Of a DNA stretch of 64,000 bases, positions 1 to 8,024 are shown one piece after another. The notes under the pieces are model-generated. The model saw only the letters and a list, made by a program, of their open reading frames with translations, made no database searches and was not told where the DNA came from. Each line of letters opens with the position of its first letter. Position 1 is the first letter of the stretch. This DNA is from Vibrio ostreicida (GTDB taxonomy: Bacteria > Pseudomonadota > Gammaproteobacteria > Enterobacterales > Vibrionaceae). The stretch lies in NCBI RefSeq assembly GCF_013074385.2, contig NZ_JABEYA020000019.1, forward strand, positions 44,432-108,431. The letters are read 5' to 3'. Made by a program: the position numbers and the translations under genes.

Positions 1-613
1 CCCTAATCTTGGCATATTGACGAATGTCTATCTCACGCTCAGTGCTCGGCAACGGTTGGCTCACCTTATCTGGAGCAGGCACGATTAACGCGGGCAAAAC
101 TGAAGGAGCTTGCGACACCGGTTTAGCGGACTGACGCGCTGTTATCCCACGTTGATCCTTTACCTCTATTGACGCTTTAATGACCTGACGTATAAAGGCC
201 TCTCTATACTCCGGCATGGTTTTCACATTGGTCAAATCCAGTTTGGCTTGTGTATAATCTTTGTAAGGCCCTATCAAACAACGATAATTTCGTCCCTCCT
301 TCTTTGCCCAAACATCTGAGCTAATGTGAGGGTAGATTGACTTCGCTTTCATTAAAGACAAAGGTTTCGCGTATACACCACACTGAATCCAGAAATACGC
401 AGCCTGACTATTCGGACGATGTTTCCCCCACATGCCCTGACCAATCGGACAGTCCGAATCAAGCAAGGGCAGGCTATCATTTGACGTCTGAGTCGCATCA
501 CACAAAAATGCTTCCGCATTGACTGAAAAAGACAATGCCGGCCACATCAGTACGGTTAGGCTCAAAAGCTTGACTAAAGATCGCTTTGCTTTGACGACCA
601 TTCTGTTTTCCAT
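1..613 (-). CDS. SPOR-domain protein, partial (3' end off the window)
   Basis: The reading frame opens at ATG 613 and stays open to the left edge (about 204 codons seen, no stop). An N-terminal hydrophobic signal-like stretch (about residues 14-32) ends in small residues, so export to the periplasm or outer membrane is likely. Residues about 72-140 have the look of a SPOR fold: an aromatic start (AYFWIQCGVY), then YRCLIGPYKDYTQA, matching the SPOR pattern of two short repeats. SPOR domains bind denuded peptidoglycan glycans. The remaining visible part is Pro/Ser-rich and may be a linker. The exact role is unknown. Confidence 0.75.
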   Translation of the reverse strand, partial: MENRMVVKAKRSLVKLLSLTVLMWPALSFSVNAEAFLCDATQTSNDSLPLLDSDCPIGQGMWGKHRPNSQAAYFWIQCGVYAKPLSLMKAKSIYPHISSDVWAKKEGRNYRCLIGPYKDYTQAKLDLTNVKTMPEYREAFIRQVIKASIEVKDQRGITARQSAKPVSQAPSVLPALIVPAPDKVSQPLPSTEREIDIRQYAKIR

Positions 614-702
614 ATCCCGATACAACCTTACATTCGATACCACTGTCCCTATCGAAAGAGTGGGTATTATTGACGACTTATTGTTGAGTAAAATATAGAT
701 GC

Positions 703-738
703 AAAAAAAGAGCCGCAAAAGGTTTTGGCTCTTTTTTT
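703..738. terminator. Bidirectional intrinsic terminator
   Basis: An AGAGCC/GGCTCT stem is flanked by an A-run on the left and a T-run on the right. It can end the ABC permease operon reading leftward and would also work rightward. Confidence 0.8.
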
Positions 739-771
739 GAGAAGATTTAATAAACAAATCTTAGCTTTAGG

Positions 772-1710
772 TCACCCTTTGTAGATTTTAGGGTTAAATA
801 CATCTCGTAACCAGTCTCCCAGTAGGTTAATCACCAAAACTAATGTCACTAACACAACACCTGGGAAAGCCGTGATCCACCAAGCGCCAGAAAAGATATA
901 GTTGAACCCAATACTAATAAGGGCACCCAGCGAGGGTTGGTCCACGGGAAGACCCAGACCAAGGAAAGAAAGTGCCGCCTCCGACATAATGGCATTGGCC
1001 ACCTGTACCGTTGAGATAACCAAAATGGGTGATAGGCAGTTGGGCAAGATATGACGGAACATAATGCGTGGCGCTTTAAAGCCCATCACTCTTGCCGCCT
1101 CGACATATTCTTTCTTCTTCTCAGCTAAAACCGAAGCTCTAATCGTACGGGCATACTGTGGCCACTCAGCCACACCAATGATCACAACCAGCATCACAAC
1201 AGCATACTGACTGTAGAAATCACTGCCGAAGCTGGCCTTAAAAATCGCAGAGACAATGATAGCGACCATCATGGTTGAGAAGGATAACTGCACATCAGCA
1301 AAACGCATTAAGAAACTATCGATACGCCCACCAAAATACCCAGCGGAAAGACCAATAACAATGCCCAAAACGAGCTGAAGTCCAACGGCAAGAAACCCTA
1401 TCGTCAGTGATAAGCGAGAGCCATAAAGAATCGTAGAGAGAATATCGCGTCCCTGCTCGTCCGTCCCAAGCACAAAACGTTCTTCACCATCTTCCATCCA
1501 AGAAGGGGGAAGCTCTGAGTCCATAATATCAATTGAAGCCAGATCGTAAGGATCGGTAGGCGCCAATAAGGGCGCCGCAATGGCGAGCACCAAAAAAATC
1601 ATAAACACGGTAAAGCTCGCCATCGCCACCTTATCGCGTTTGAAGTAATACAGAAAATCGGATTGTTTGAATCGCTCCCAACGAGAAGGAACAGCGACTG
1701 ACTGGTTCAT
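772..1710 (-). CDS. Peptide-type ABC transporter permease (DppC/OppC family)
   Basis: Inner-membrane permease subunit of a dipeptide/oligopeptide-class importer, 312 aa, usual for the family. A first membrane span lies at about residues 30-50. A block of further spans follows, with the cytoplasmic EAA loop (ARVMGFKAPRIMFRHILPN) that docks on the ATPase. The N-terminal part carries the OppC-type segment before the BPD_transp_1 domain. It starts 2 nt after the stop of the DppB-like gene, so the two are translationally coupled. Substrate cannot be told from sequence; the parts resemble Dpp, Opp, Gsi and Yej systems. Confidence 0.88.
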   Translation of the reverse strand: MNQSVAVPSRWERFKQSDFLYYFKRDKVAMASFTVFMIFLVLAIAAPLLAPTDPYDLASIDIMDSELPPSWMEDGEERFVLGTDEQGRDILSTILYGSRLSLTIGFLAVGLQLVLGIVIGLSAGYFGGRIDSFLMRFADVQLSFSTMMVAIIVSAIFKASFGSDFYSQYAVVMLVVIIGVAEWPQYARTIRASVLAEKKKEYVEAARVMGFKAPRIMFRHILPNCLSPILVISTVQVANAIMSEAALSFLGLGLPVDQPSLGALISIGFNYIFSGAWWITAFPGVVLVTLVLVINLLGDWLRDVFNPKIYKG

Positions 1711-1712
1711 AA

Positions 1713-2690
1713 TTATGCTCCTTTACTTGTCAGGTTAACCGTCGGGTTAATAATGCCGTAAAGCAAATCAACAATGGTATTGGTTACGACGAAAATAAGA
1801 CCAACAAAGATAACGTAAGCGGTTATCAGTGGTGTATCCACGCGGTTGATCGCTTCAAGAAACAAGAAGCCTGTTCCCGGCCACTGAAAAACCGTCTCTG
1901 TCAGAATGGTGTAGGCAACCATCGTTCCTATCTGAACCCCACCTACAGTTAAGACTGGCAGCATGGTGTTCTTTAGAGCATGTTGATAATAAATTTTATT
2001 CAGCGCCAAGCCCTTAGCTTTGCCAAATTTAATGTATTCAGAGCTCAAAACTTCCAGCATTTCAGAGCGTACCAAGCGAATGAACAACGGCAACATAATC
2101 GACGCCAATGAAATACACGGCAATATCAGGTGCGCTAGCCCATCTAAAGTGAAGTAACCCGACTCCCAACCAAGTAGATTAGCTGTTTCTCCCCTTCCGT
2201 AAGAAGGAAGCCATCCCAGTTCAATCGAAAAAAGATACATCAGCATAATGGCGGTTAAGAATACGGGTATCGAAATACCGATACTACTTGCGGCCATCAC
2301 CGCTTTGGTTAAAAAGCTTTTAGGATGAATAGCTGAGTAAACACCAAGCGGGATCGAGCAGAAAATAATAATAATCGTTGCGCCAAAAACCAGTTCCAAC
2401 GTTGCGACTAATTTGTCTAAAATGACTTCCACTGCAGGACGCTTGAAAAAATAAGATGTACCAAGATCGCCTTGCAGGGCAGAGCCCACAAAACGCGCAT
2501 ATTTTGTAATGAAGGGATCATTAAGACCTAATTCGTCACGCAAAGCTTGGCGTTCCGATTCAGAAACCGACTGGCCGACTAACTCGCGCAGAGGGTCGCC
2601 CAGATTATCCTGAATGGCAAATGCCACTAAACTGATCACAAACATCACTATCAGTGCCTGAAACAGGCGCTTGACCAGAAACGAAAACAT
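1713..2690 (-). CDS. Peptide-type ABC transporter permease (DppB/OppB family)
   Basis: Second membrane subunit, 325 aa. It begins with a typical DppB N-terminus (a span at about residues 9-27 followed by the periplasmic loop with LREELG-like features) and carries the EAA loop GKAKGLALNKIYYQHALKN. It should pair with the downstream DppC-like permease to form the channel. It lies 158 nt after the binding-protein gene, with a hairpin/T-run in between that probably lowers permease expression relative to the binding protein. Confidence 0.88.
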   Translation of the reverse strand: MFSFLVKRLFQALIVMFVISLVAFAIQDNLGDPLRELVGQSVSESERQALRDELGLNDPFITKYARFVGSALQGDLGTSYFFKRPAVEVILDKLVATLELVFGATIIIIFCSIPLGVYSAIHPKSFLTKAVMAASSIGISIPVFLTAIMLMYLFSIELGWLPSYGRGETANLLGWESGYFTLDGLAHLILPCISLASIMLPLFIRLVRSEMLEVLSSEYIKFGKAKGLALNKIYYQHALKNTMLPVLTVGGVQIGTMVAYTILTETVFQWPGTGFLFLEAINRVDTPLITAYVIFVGLIFVVTNTIVDLLYGIINPTVNLTSKGA

Positions 2691-2762
2691 TCCTTGCCCC
2701 TTTTACTTTCCATAAATTTCGGTCTGCAAAACAGAATTATTCTGCTGCAATCTCAGTCTTAC

Positions 2763-2839
2763 AAAAAGTGCTTAACCCGACTGAATCAAAGTTAAGCACC
2801 TCAATTAAACCATGTCCTTCACAAAAGCGTGGTTTAATT
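2763..2839 (-). terminator. Double hairpin with T-run between binding protein and permease genes
   Basis: Reading leftward after the binding-protein stop there are two stems. The first is AATTAAACCA/TGGTTTAATT (2803-2839). The second is GTGCTTAAC/GTTAAGCAC (2768-2799), directly followed by TTTTT. The second has the form of an intrinsic terminator. Placed inside the operon, it likely gives partial termination and a stable 3' end for the abundant binding-protein mRNA. Confidence 0.65.
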
Positions 2840-2848
2840 TACTTACCG

Positions 2849-4402
2849 CTATTTGACGACAAGGTCACCGAAATAAGGGAAGTTCATACCATTAACAATC
2901 GGACCAATTTCCACATTACTCTTGGCTGCCCATGATGGGTCTTGCCAATGCAAAGGAACAAAGGCGGCTTCATCGTAAAGTGTCGCTTCTACTTGCTTTA
3001 ACATCGCATTACGTTTAGGCAGGTCCGTCTCAACATTCGCGGCATCAACCAATTTGTCCACTTCTGCGTTACCATAATGGCCACAGTTGTACTGACCTTT
3101 ACCGGTTTCAGCATTGCGAGTCATAGTCAGGAACTCGGTGAAGTTCGCCGAATCCTCGGTATCTGGGTGCCAACCAATCATCAACATGTCTGCCGAACAC
3201 TTATCGAATTCTGGCCAATACTGCGCTTTTGGCATAGTCTTCAAGTCAACCTTTATACCGATTTTAGACAACATCGCCGCGGAAGCTTGTGCAACCTTGT
3301 CGTCATTCACGTAGCGGTTGTTTGGTGCCATCATTGACAACGAAAAGCCCTTTTCATAGCCCGCTTCTTTCATCAGTGCCTTGGCTTTATTTAAATCATA
3401 ACGAGGTTTAAGCGTATCGTTGTATCCCGCGTAACCGACTGGGCTTTGTTGAGACGCTGGCGTTGCCGCCCCTTTCATGATTTTCTTGACGATCCCTTCA
3501 TTGTTGATCGCATAGGCAATCGCTTGTCGAACACGAACGTCCTTAAGCGCTGGGTTACTATTTTGGTTCATTTGGAACGTGATAACACGTGTACCTGGCA
3601 TGGTATAGAGATCAACACTCTTCGCACTTTTGATCCGCTTATAATCATTGGGAGCAACAGGCGCAATCATATCAACATCGCCAGAAAGAAGCGCTGCAAC
3701 ACGGGTGGCGTCTTCTTTAATCGGAACCAATGTTAGCTTATCAACGTTACCGGCAGACTTTTTGTCCCAGTAATCATCAAAACGCTCAAAATCAACCTTA
3801 ACGCCTTGCTCACGAGCTGTGATGGTGAAAGGACCGGTCCCCGACACATGGGTAGATGCATAGGAATTGCCATGCTTCACGAGCTCTGCTTTATCCTTGC
3901 CATCCTTTGTCTTGCCAGAATAAAACTTACTGTCCATAGGGAATATGTAAGTGGCCACGTTTTCAATCAAGGGATAAGTACCATCGGTTTTAATCTCAAT
4001 GGTGTAATCATCCACTTTGTTTAGCGCGACAAGTGGCGCAAAGATGCCTTTGAAATCAGCGGATTTCTTGAGGCGATCAAACGTCCATACAACATCATCA
4101 GCAGTGAGTTCATTGCCAGAATGGAATTTCACGCCTTTACGCAAGTTAAAACGCATGGTTTCGTTGTCAATGCGCTTCCAAGATTCTGCCAAACGAGGTT
4201 CAAATTCCATCGTTTGCGTAAACCGAATCAATGGGTCAAAGACCATGTGAGACATTTGCAGCGTGCCACCTGAAAGCTGCTCGTGCGGGTCGAGCGATAC
4301 TGGGTCGGCATCATAAGCGACGGTGATATCGGCCGCCGCTGCACTCAAACTTAGCCCTGCGGCCATTAAAGCCACGACTAGTTTGCTTTTCATGGTTTTC
4401 AT
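2849..4402 (-). CDS. Periplasmic solute-binding protein, SBP_bac_5 family
   Basis: Extracytoplasmic binding protein (517 aa) of the peptide/nickel class. The Sec signal peptide is about residues 1-23, ending in AAAA before DITVAYD. Family hallmarks follow: DPVSLDPHEQ, then a region like ESWKRIDNETMRFNLRKGVKFHSG, then DDVVWTFDRL. The ATG at 4402 has AAGGAG seven bases upstream. It sits between the ATPase gene and the two permeases, an order in which the ATPase is promoter-proximal. Ligand is not predictable; peptides are most likely, other small ligands possible. Confidence 0.88.
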   Translation of the reverse strand: MKTMKSKLVVALMAAGLSLSAAAADITVAYDADPVSLDPHEQLSGGTLQMSHMVFDPLIRFTQTMEFEPRLAESWKRIDNETMRFNLRKGVKFHSGNELTADDVVWTFDRLKKSADFKGIFAPLVALNKVDDYTIEIKTDGTYPLIENVATYIFPMDSKFYSGKTKDGKDKAELVKHGNSYASTHVSGTGPFTITAREQGVKVDFERFDDYWDKKSAGNVDKLTLVPIKEDATRVAALLSGDVDMIAPVAPNDYKRIKSAKSVDLYTMPGTRVITFQMNQNSNPALKDVRVRQAIAYAINNEGIVKKIMKGAATPASQQSPVGYAGYNDTLKPRYDLNKAKALMKEAGYEKGFSLSMMAPNNRYVNDDKVAQASAAMLSKIGIKVDLKTMPKAQYWPEFDKCSADMLMIGWHPDTEDSANFTEFLTMTRNAETGKGQYNCGHYGNAEVDKLVDAANVETDLPKRNAMLKQVEATLYDEAAFVPLHWQDPSWAAKSNVEIGPIVNGMNFPYFGDLVVK

Positions 4403-4488
4403 TGCATAACTCCTTATGCGGGATTCATCCCTAGTTGTTGTATTTTTGTCTATTTTTCTACCCAGCGAGAACTGAGTATATCTGCGGC

Positions 4489-6204
4489 TTACGCCATTTT
4501 TATGTCTTCCCTTAAACCTGTAAATTCAGGCATCAAGGACATTAACTGTTTGCTGTATTCATGTTGAGGGGTATTAAATAAGGTTTCCGTCGGAGCAACC
4601 TCTAACAAGGTTCCCATTTTCATTACCCCAACGCGATCACACATTTGACGAATTACAGGTAAGTCATGACTGATAAATAACATGGTTAAGTTCAGTTCGT
4701 CCTGCAAGTCTTTGAGCAAATTAAGAATCTGAGCCTGCACAGACACATCCAGTGCCGACGTTGGTTCATCACAAATTAAAAGGCGTGGGCGGGTCGCAAG
4801 CGCTCGTGCGATGGAGATACGCTGCCTCTGGCCTCCAGAAAACTCGTGAGGGTATTTGACTCCAGCCATGGTACCCAAGCCAACGTGATCCAGCAGATCA
4901 TGTACGATCTGTCTTGTTTCTGTTTCATTTCGTGTCAGCTTATGAAAACGTATTGGTTCGGCGATGATGTCAAATATCTTCATCCTCGGGTTCATTGAGG
5001 TATAAGGGTTCTGAAACACCATTTGCATCTGTCGTCGCAGTGGGCGACGCTCTTTCTCCGACTTCAACGACGTCAGATCAATGTCTTCAAAGGTTACTTT
5101 ACCGGCATCTGGCTGATACAGGCCTGCAATCACACGCGCGATCGTCGATTTACCCGAGCCTGACTCTCCAACAAGGCCAAAAGTTTCACCCTCATGCACT
5201 TCAAAACTAACATTATTTGAGGCTTGCACATATTGGCGTCGGCTCTCAAAGAGAGAATCCTTGGTCACAAAACGCAAATCAATATTGTCTACCGTCAACA
5301 AGGCACCACTATAACTTCGGTGATCTTGGCTCTGACCTAACCAGTGATTTTTCACGTCCAGCGGCGCCATTTCTTGTGCTTCTTCAATATAACTGACCAG
5401 CGGGAAACGTTTCAATTTCACGTCCGATCGCGGCACAGCAGAAATAAGACTGCGCGTATACGAATGAGCAGGATCACCTAAAACCTGAGCGGTGGGACCA
5501 AATTCAACCAGATCCCCACGATACATAACCGCCACTCGATCGGTCACATTCGATACCACACCCATATCATGAGTCACCAACATACAACCGACGTTATTTT
5601 TAATACACAGATCGCGAATAAGACCTAGGATCTGGTCCTGAATCGAAACATCTAAAGCCGTAGTAGGTTCATCGGCAATAATGAGATCCGGTTCGCCAGC
5701 CAGAGCGATTGCAATCACAACCCGTTGACGCATACCACCGGAAAATTGATGGGGATACTGCTTCAATCGATTTTTCGGTTGAGGAATACCAACCTGCTGC
5801 ATTAAAGAGAGGGAACGCTGATACGCTTCCTCATCAGAGACCTTCATATTCGCATGTATGGTCTCTTTGAGCTGTTGCTCAACCGTAAAAAGTGGGTTGA
5901 GGGACGTCATTGGATCTTGGAAAATAAATCCAATTTTTGAGCCTCTAACACGACGCATTTGTTCAGGCGTCAGCCCAGAGATTAACTCCCCATCTAAATA
6001 AACCTCACCGCTTGGGATACGTCCAGGGGGACTTAACAAGTCAATGACTGCATTACCCACGGTGGATTTACCAGCACCTGATTCGCCAACAACGCCGACG
6101 ATCTCTCCTCGCTCGATGTTAAACGAAAGTGATTTAACTGCGGCATGAACACCATGCCTTGATGGGTATTCAATTCGAAGGTTTTTAACTTCTAAGAGTG
6201 ACAT
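4489..6204 (-). CDS. Fused double ABC ATPase of peptide importer
   Basis: One chain (571 aa) carries both nucleotide-binding domains, as in YejF or GsiA, in place of separate DppD and DppF. Module 1 has Walker A GESGAGKST (residues 40-48) and signature FSGGMRQRV. Module 2 (about residues 310-571) has GESGSGKST and FSGGQRQRI. Each module has a Walker B LIIADEP or LLICDEP motif. The open frame extends upstream to 6282, but I chose ATG 6204 because AGAGGT lies eight bases before it and the protein then begins MSLLEVKNLRIEY, as the family does. First gene of its operon. Confidence 0.88.
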   Translation of the reverse strand: MSLLEVKNLRIEYPSRHGVHAAVKSLSFNIERGEIVGVVGESGAGKSTVGNAVIDLLSPPGRIPSGEVYLDGELISGLTPEQMRRVRGSKIGFIFQDPMTSLNPLFTVEQQLKETIHANMKVSDEEAYQRSLSLMQQVGIPQPKNRLKQYPHQFSGGMRQRVVIAIALAGEPDLIIADEPTTALDVSIQDQILGLIRDLCIKNNVGCMLVTHDMGVVSNVTDRVAVMYRGDLVEFGPTAQVLGDPAHSYTRSLISAVPRSDVKLKRFPLVSYIEEAQEMAPLDVKNHWLGQSQDHRSYSGALLTVDNIDLRFVTKDSLFESRRQYVQASNNVSFEVHEGETFGLVGESGSGKSTIARVIAGLYQPDAGKVTFEDIDLTSLKSEKERRPLRRQMQMVFQNPYTSMNPRMKIFDIIAEPIRFHKLTRNETETRQIVHDLLDHVGLGTMAGVKYPHEFSGGQRQRISIARALATRPRLLICDEPTSALDVSVQAQILNLLKDLQDELNLTMLFISHDLPVIRQMCDRVGVMKMGTLLEVAPTETLFNTPQHEYSKQLMSLMPEFTGLREDIKMA

Positions 6205-6589
6205 TACCAGACCTCTACTGCTTTGGCAGCTTTCTGCCCTGTCTGAAAGTGAATCCATTCTAGCCAGATCAGCATCTGGCAATTTACAAGCTAGTCAATT
6301 TGGCAAAAAATTCACAGAAAAGCAACAAACATAGGATAAAAATTCGATTTCGAACAAATATCAAGCATCTTATCAAAATAAATATGCAAACATGTTATAT
6401 CATATTTTGTTCATACCTACGGATAACCAAATGACCGACTCCTTTTCTAGACTAACGTCGCGATTTTTTTGGATCTAGCCCCCTCCCACGTAGAAGAATT
6501 AAAATTCACAAAAAATCACCATGTAGTCATTAACAAAATAAAAACATCGGTTTAGCTCACTACCGACTCAACCCCACTATCAGAAAAAA

Positions 6590-6619
6590 CAAAAAAGCCC
6601 CGACATGACTGCCGAGGCT
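6590..6619 (-). terminator. Second terminator copy downstream of tRNA operon
   Basis: Leftward, a ten-pair stem (AGCCTCGGCA/TGTCGGGGCT with wobble pairs) is followed by TTTTTT. The flanks on both sides closely match those of the terminator at 6706-6735, so it looks like a duplicated copy. Confidence 0.7.
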
Positions 6620-6627
6620 TAAAATAG

Positions 6628-6702
6628 TGGTCGAAATAAGAAGGGTCAATTGGACGGGAACTCCGGTCAGCGAAATTCTGCCAACCAAGCTCACTCTCAG
6701 AA
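6628..6702 (-). pseudogene. Possible decayed tRNA-Pro copy
   Basis: This stretch sits next to the duplicated terminator exactly where tRNA-Pro sits next to the other terminator. It starts TGGTCG like the end of tRNA-Pro and keeps patches such as AAGGG, CCGGTC and ACCAAGCT in the right order. No cloverleaf can form, so it would be non-functional. The resemblance is by eye only. Confidence 0.35.
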
Positions 6703-6705
6703 CAA

Positions 6706-6735
6706 CAAAAAAGCCTCGACATCACTGTCGAGGCT
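6706..6735 (-). terminator. tRNA operon terminator
   Basis: A perfect stem AGCCTCGACA/TGTCGAGGCT with a four-base loop, followed by TTTTTT leftward. It lies nine bases past the CCA end of the last tRNA-Pro. Confidence 0.88.
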
Positions 6736-6743
6736 CAAAATAA

Positions 6744-6820
<77 letters not shown>

Positions 6821-6842
6821 AACTTTTATTCTTTCAATAGAA

Positions 6843-6919
6843 TGGGGTGGCTAACGAGATTCGAACTCGCGACCACCGGAATCACAATCCAGGGCTCTAC
6901 CAACTGAGCTATAGCCACC
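6843..6919 (-). tRNA. tRNA-His(GUG)
   Basis: 77 nt including the extra 5' G typical of tRNA-His and encoded CCA. The anticodon GTG is within ATTGTGAT. Identical to the copy at 7065-7141. Confidence 0.96.
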
Positions 6920-6965
6920 ATCAATTTTTTAGTTTACCGCTGAATATCAGCCATAAACGAGTTTA

Positions 6966-7042
<77 letters not shown>

Positions 7043-7064
7043 AGCTTTTGTCTTTCTAAAATAA

Positions 7065-7141
7065 TGGGGTGGCTAACGAGATTCGAACTCGCGACCACCG
7101 GAATCACAATCCAGGGCTCTACCAACTGAGCTATAGCCACC
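7065..7141 (-). tRNA. tRNA-His(GUG), upstream copy
   Basis: Same sequence as the tRNA-His at 6843-6919, again 222 bp away, so the His-Pro pair is a tandem duplication. Confidence 0.96.
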
Positions 7142-7185
7142 ATTATTTCATGCCAATTTGCCACTTATTAAATAAGCGTCCGGAA

Positions 7186-7262
<77 letters not shown>

Positions 7263-7283
7263 ATGCCCTATCGGCGGAGTGGA

Positions 7284-7312
7284 ATAATACGGATATCACA
7301 CAATGCCGTCTA
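7284..7312 (-). promoter_or_regulatory. tRNA operon promoter
   Basis: Leftward, a TATTAT -10 box (7284-7289) lies 17 bp from a weak -35 TAGACG (7307-7312). The bases after the -10 are C/G-rich (CCACTCCGCC), the kind of discriminator linked to stringent control of stable RNA genes. Confidence 0.6.
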
Positions 7313-7541
7313 GTACTTTTTAAACTTTTTTAATCGTTTGACGCCTTTTTGGGCAATTAAAGTGTGATTGACCCCTATTTCCGATTAGATAACCCAGCAT
7401 AAGCAAACAACTTGTGGTTTATCACATTCGGTTATCAGGATATAATCACTTAATATTTACATTGATTTAACAGCAAAACGCTGTTTTTCAAACCACACTC
7501 TAATAATAAGGTAAGCATGAACTTGCCTTCAGGAATGTAAA

Positions 7542-7964
7542 GTGAGTTTAATGGATATGTCTCGAAAAATCTTAATCGCTTTGATCGCTGTGAGTACTTT
7601 CTCTGGCGCCTCTTTGGCTGCTAATATCAGCCAAGACGAATACGATGCCATTGCAGAACGTATTAAACCTGTCGGCGGCGTTTATCTTGCGGGTTCAGAA
7701 CCAGTAAAAGCAGAGCCAAGCGGCCCACGAGATGGGGCAAAAGTCTATGGCACTTTTTGTATCGCGTGTCACTCATCTGGTGTGAGCGGTGCTCCAAAAA
7801 CCGGCGATGCCGGAGATTGGGCGCCAAGAATTGCACAAGGTAAAGACGTACTTGCAGACCATGCGATTAAAGGTTTCAATGCTATGCCAGCAAAGGGAAC
7901 ATGTATGGATTGTTCTGACGACGAGATCGTCGCTGCGATCGAACATATGATTGCAGGACTATAA
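7542..7964 (+). CDS. Cytochrome c5 family protein
   Basis: Small periplasmic c-type cytochrome (140 aa). A signal peptide (RKILIALIAV to ASLAA) precedes the mature chain. One heme site CIACH lies at about residues 72-76. The CMDCSDDE motif near the C-terminus holds the extra cysteine pair typical of c5 cytochromes. It probably shuttles electrons to a terminal oxidase. The GTG at 7542 follows AGGA at a good distance; ATG 7551 or 7557 are alternative starts and would only shorten the signal peptide. It converges on rep, with a perfect hairpin between them. Confidence 0.88.
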   Translation: MSLMDMSRKILIALIAVSTFSGASLAANISQDEYDAIAERIKPVGGVYLAGSEPVKAEPSGPRDGAKVYGTFCIACHSSGVSGAPKTGDAGDWAPRIAQGKDVLADHAIKGFNAMPAKGTCMDCSDDEIVAAIEHMIAGL

Positions 7965-7979
7965 CTTCTCTTTGACTCA

Positions 7980-8007
7980 CCAAGAGCTTGTACTTACAAG
8001 CTCTTGG
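7980..8007. terminator. Perfect hairpin between convergent cytochrome c5 and rep genes
   Basis: A 13-bp perfect stem CCAAGAGCTTGTA with a two-base centre. No T-run follows on either strand, so it may be an RNA-stabilising 3' end rather than an efficient intrinsic terminator. Confidence 0.5.
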
Positions 8008-8024
8008 AAAGCTCGCTATGTAAC

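Noticed and set aside
337..522. 61-aa plus-strand frame
   Set aside because: Antisense to the SPOR-domain gene, which has a signal peptide and domain evidence.
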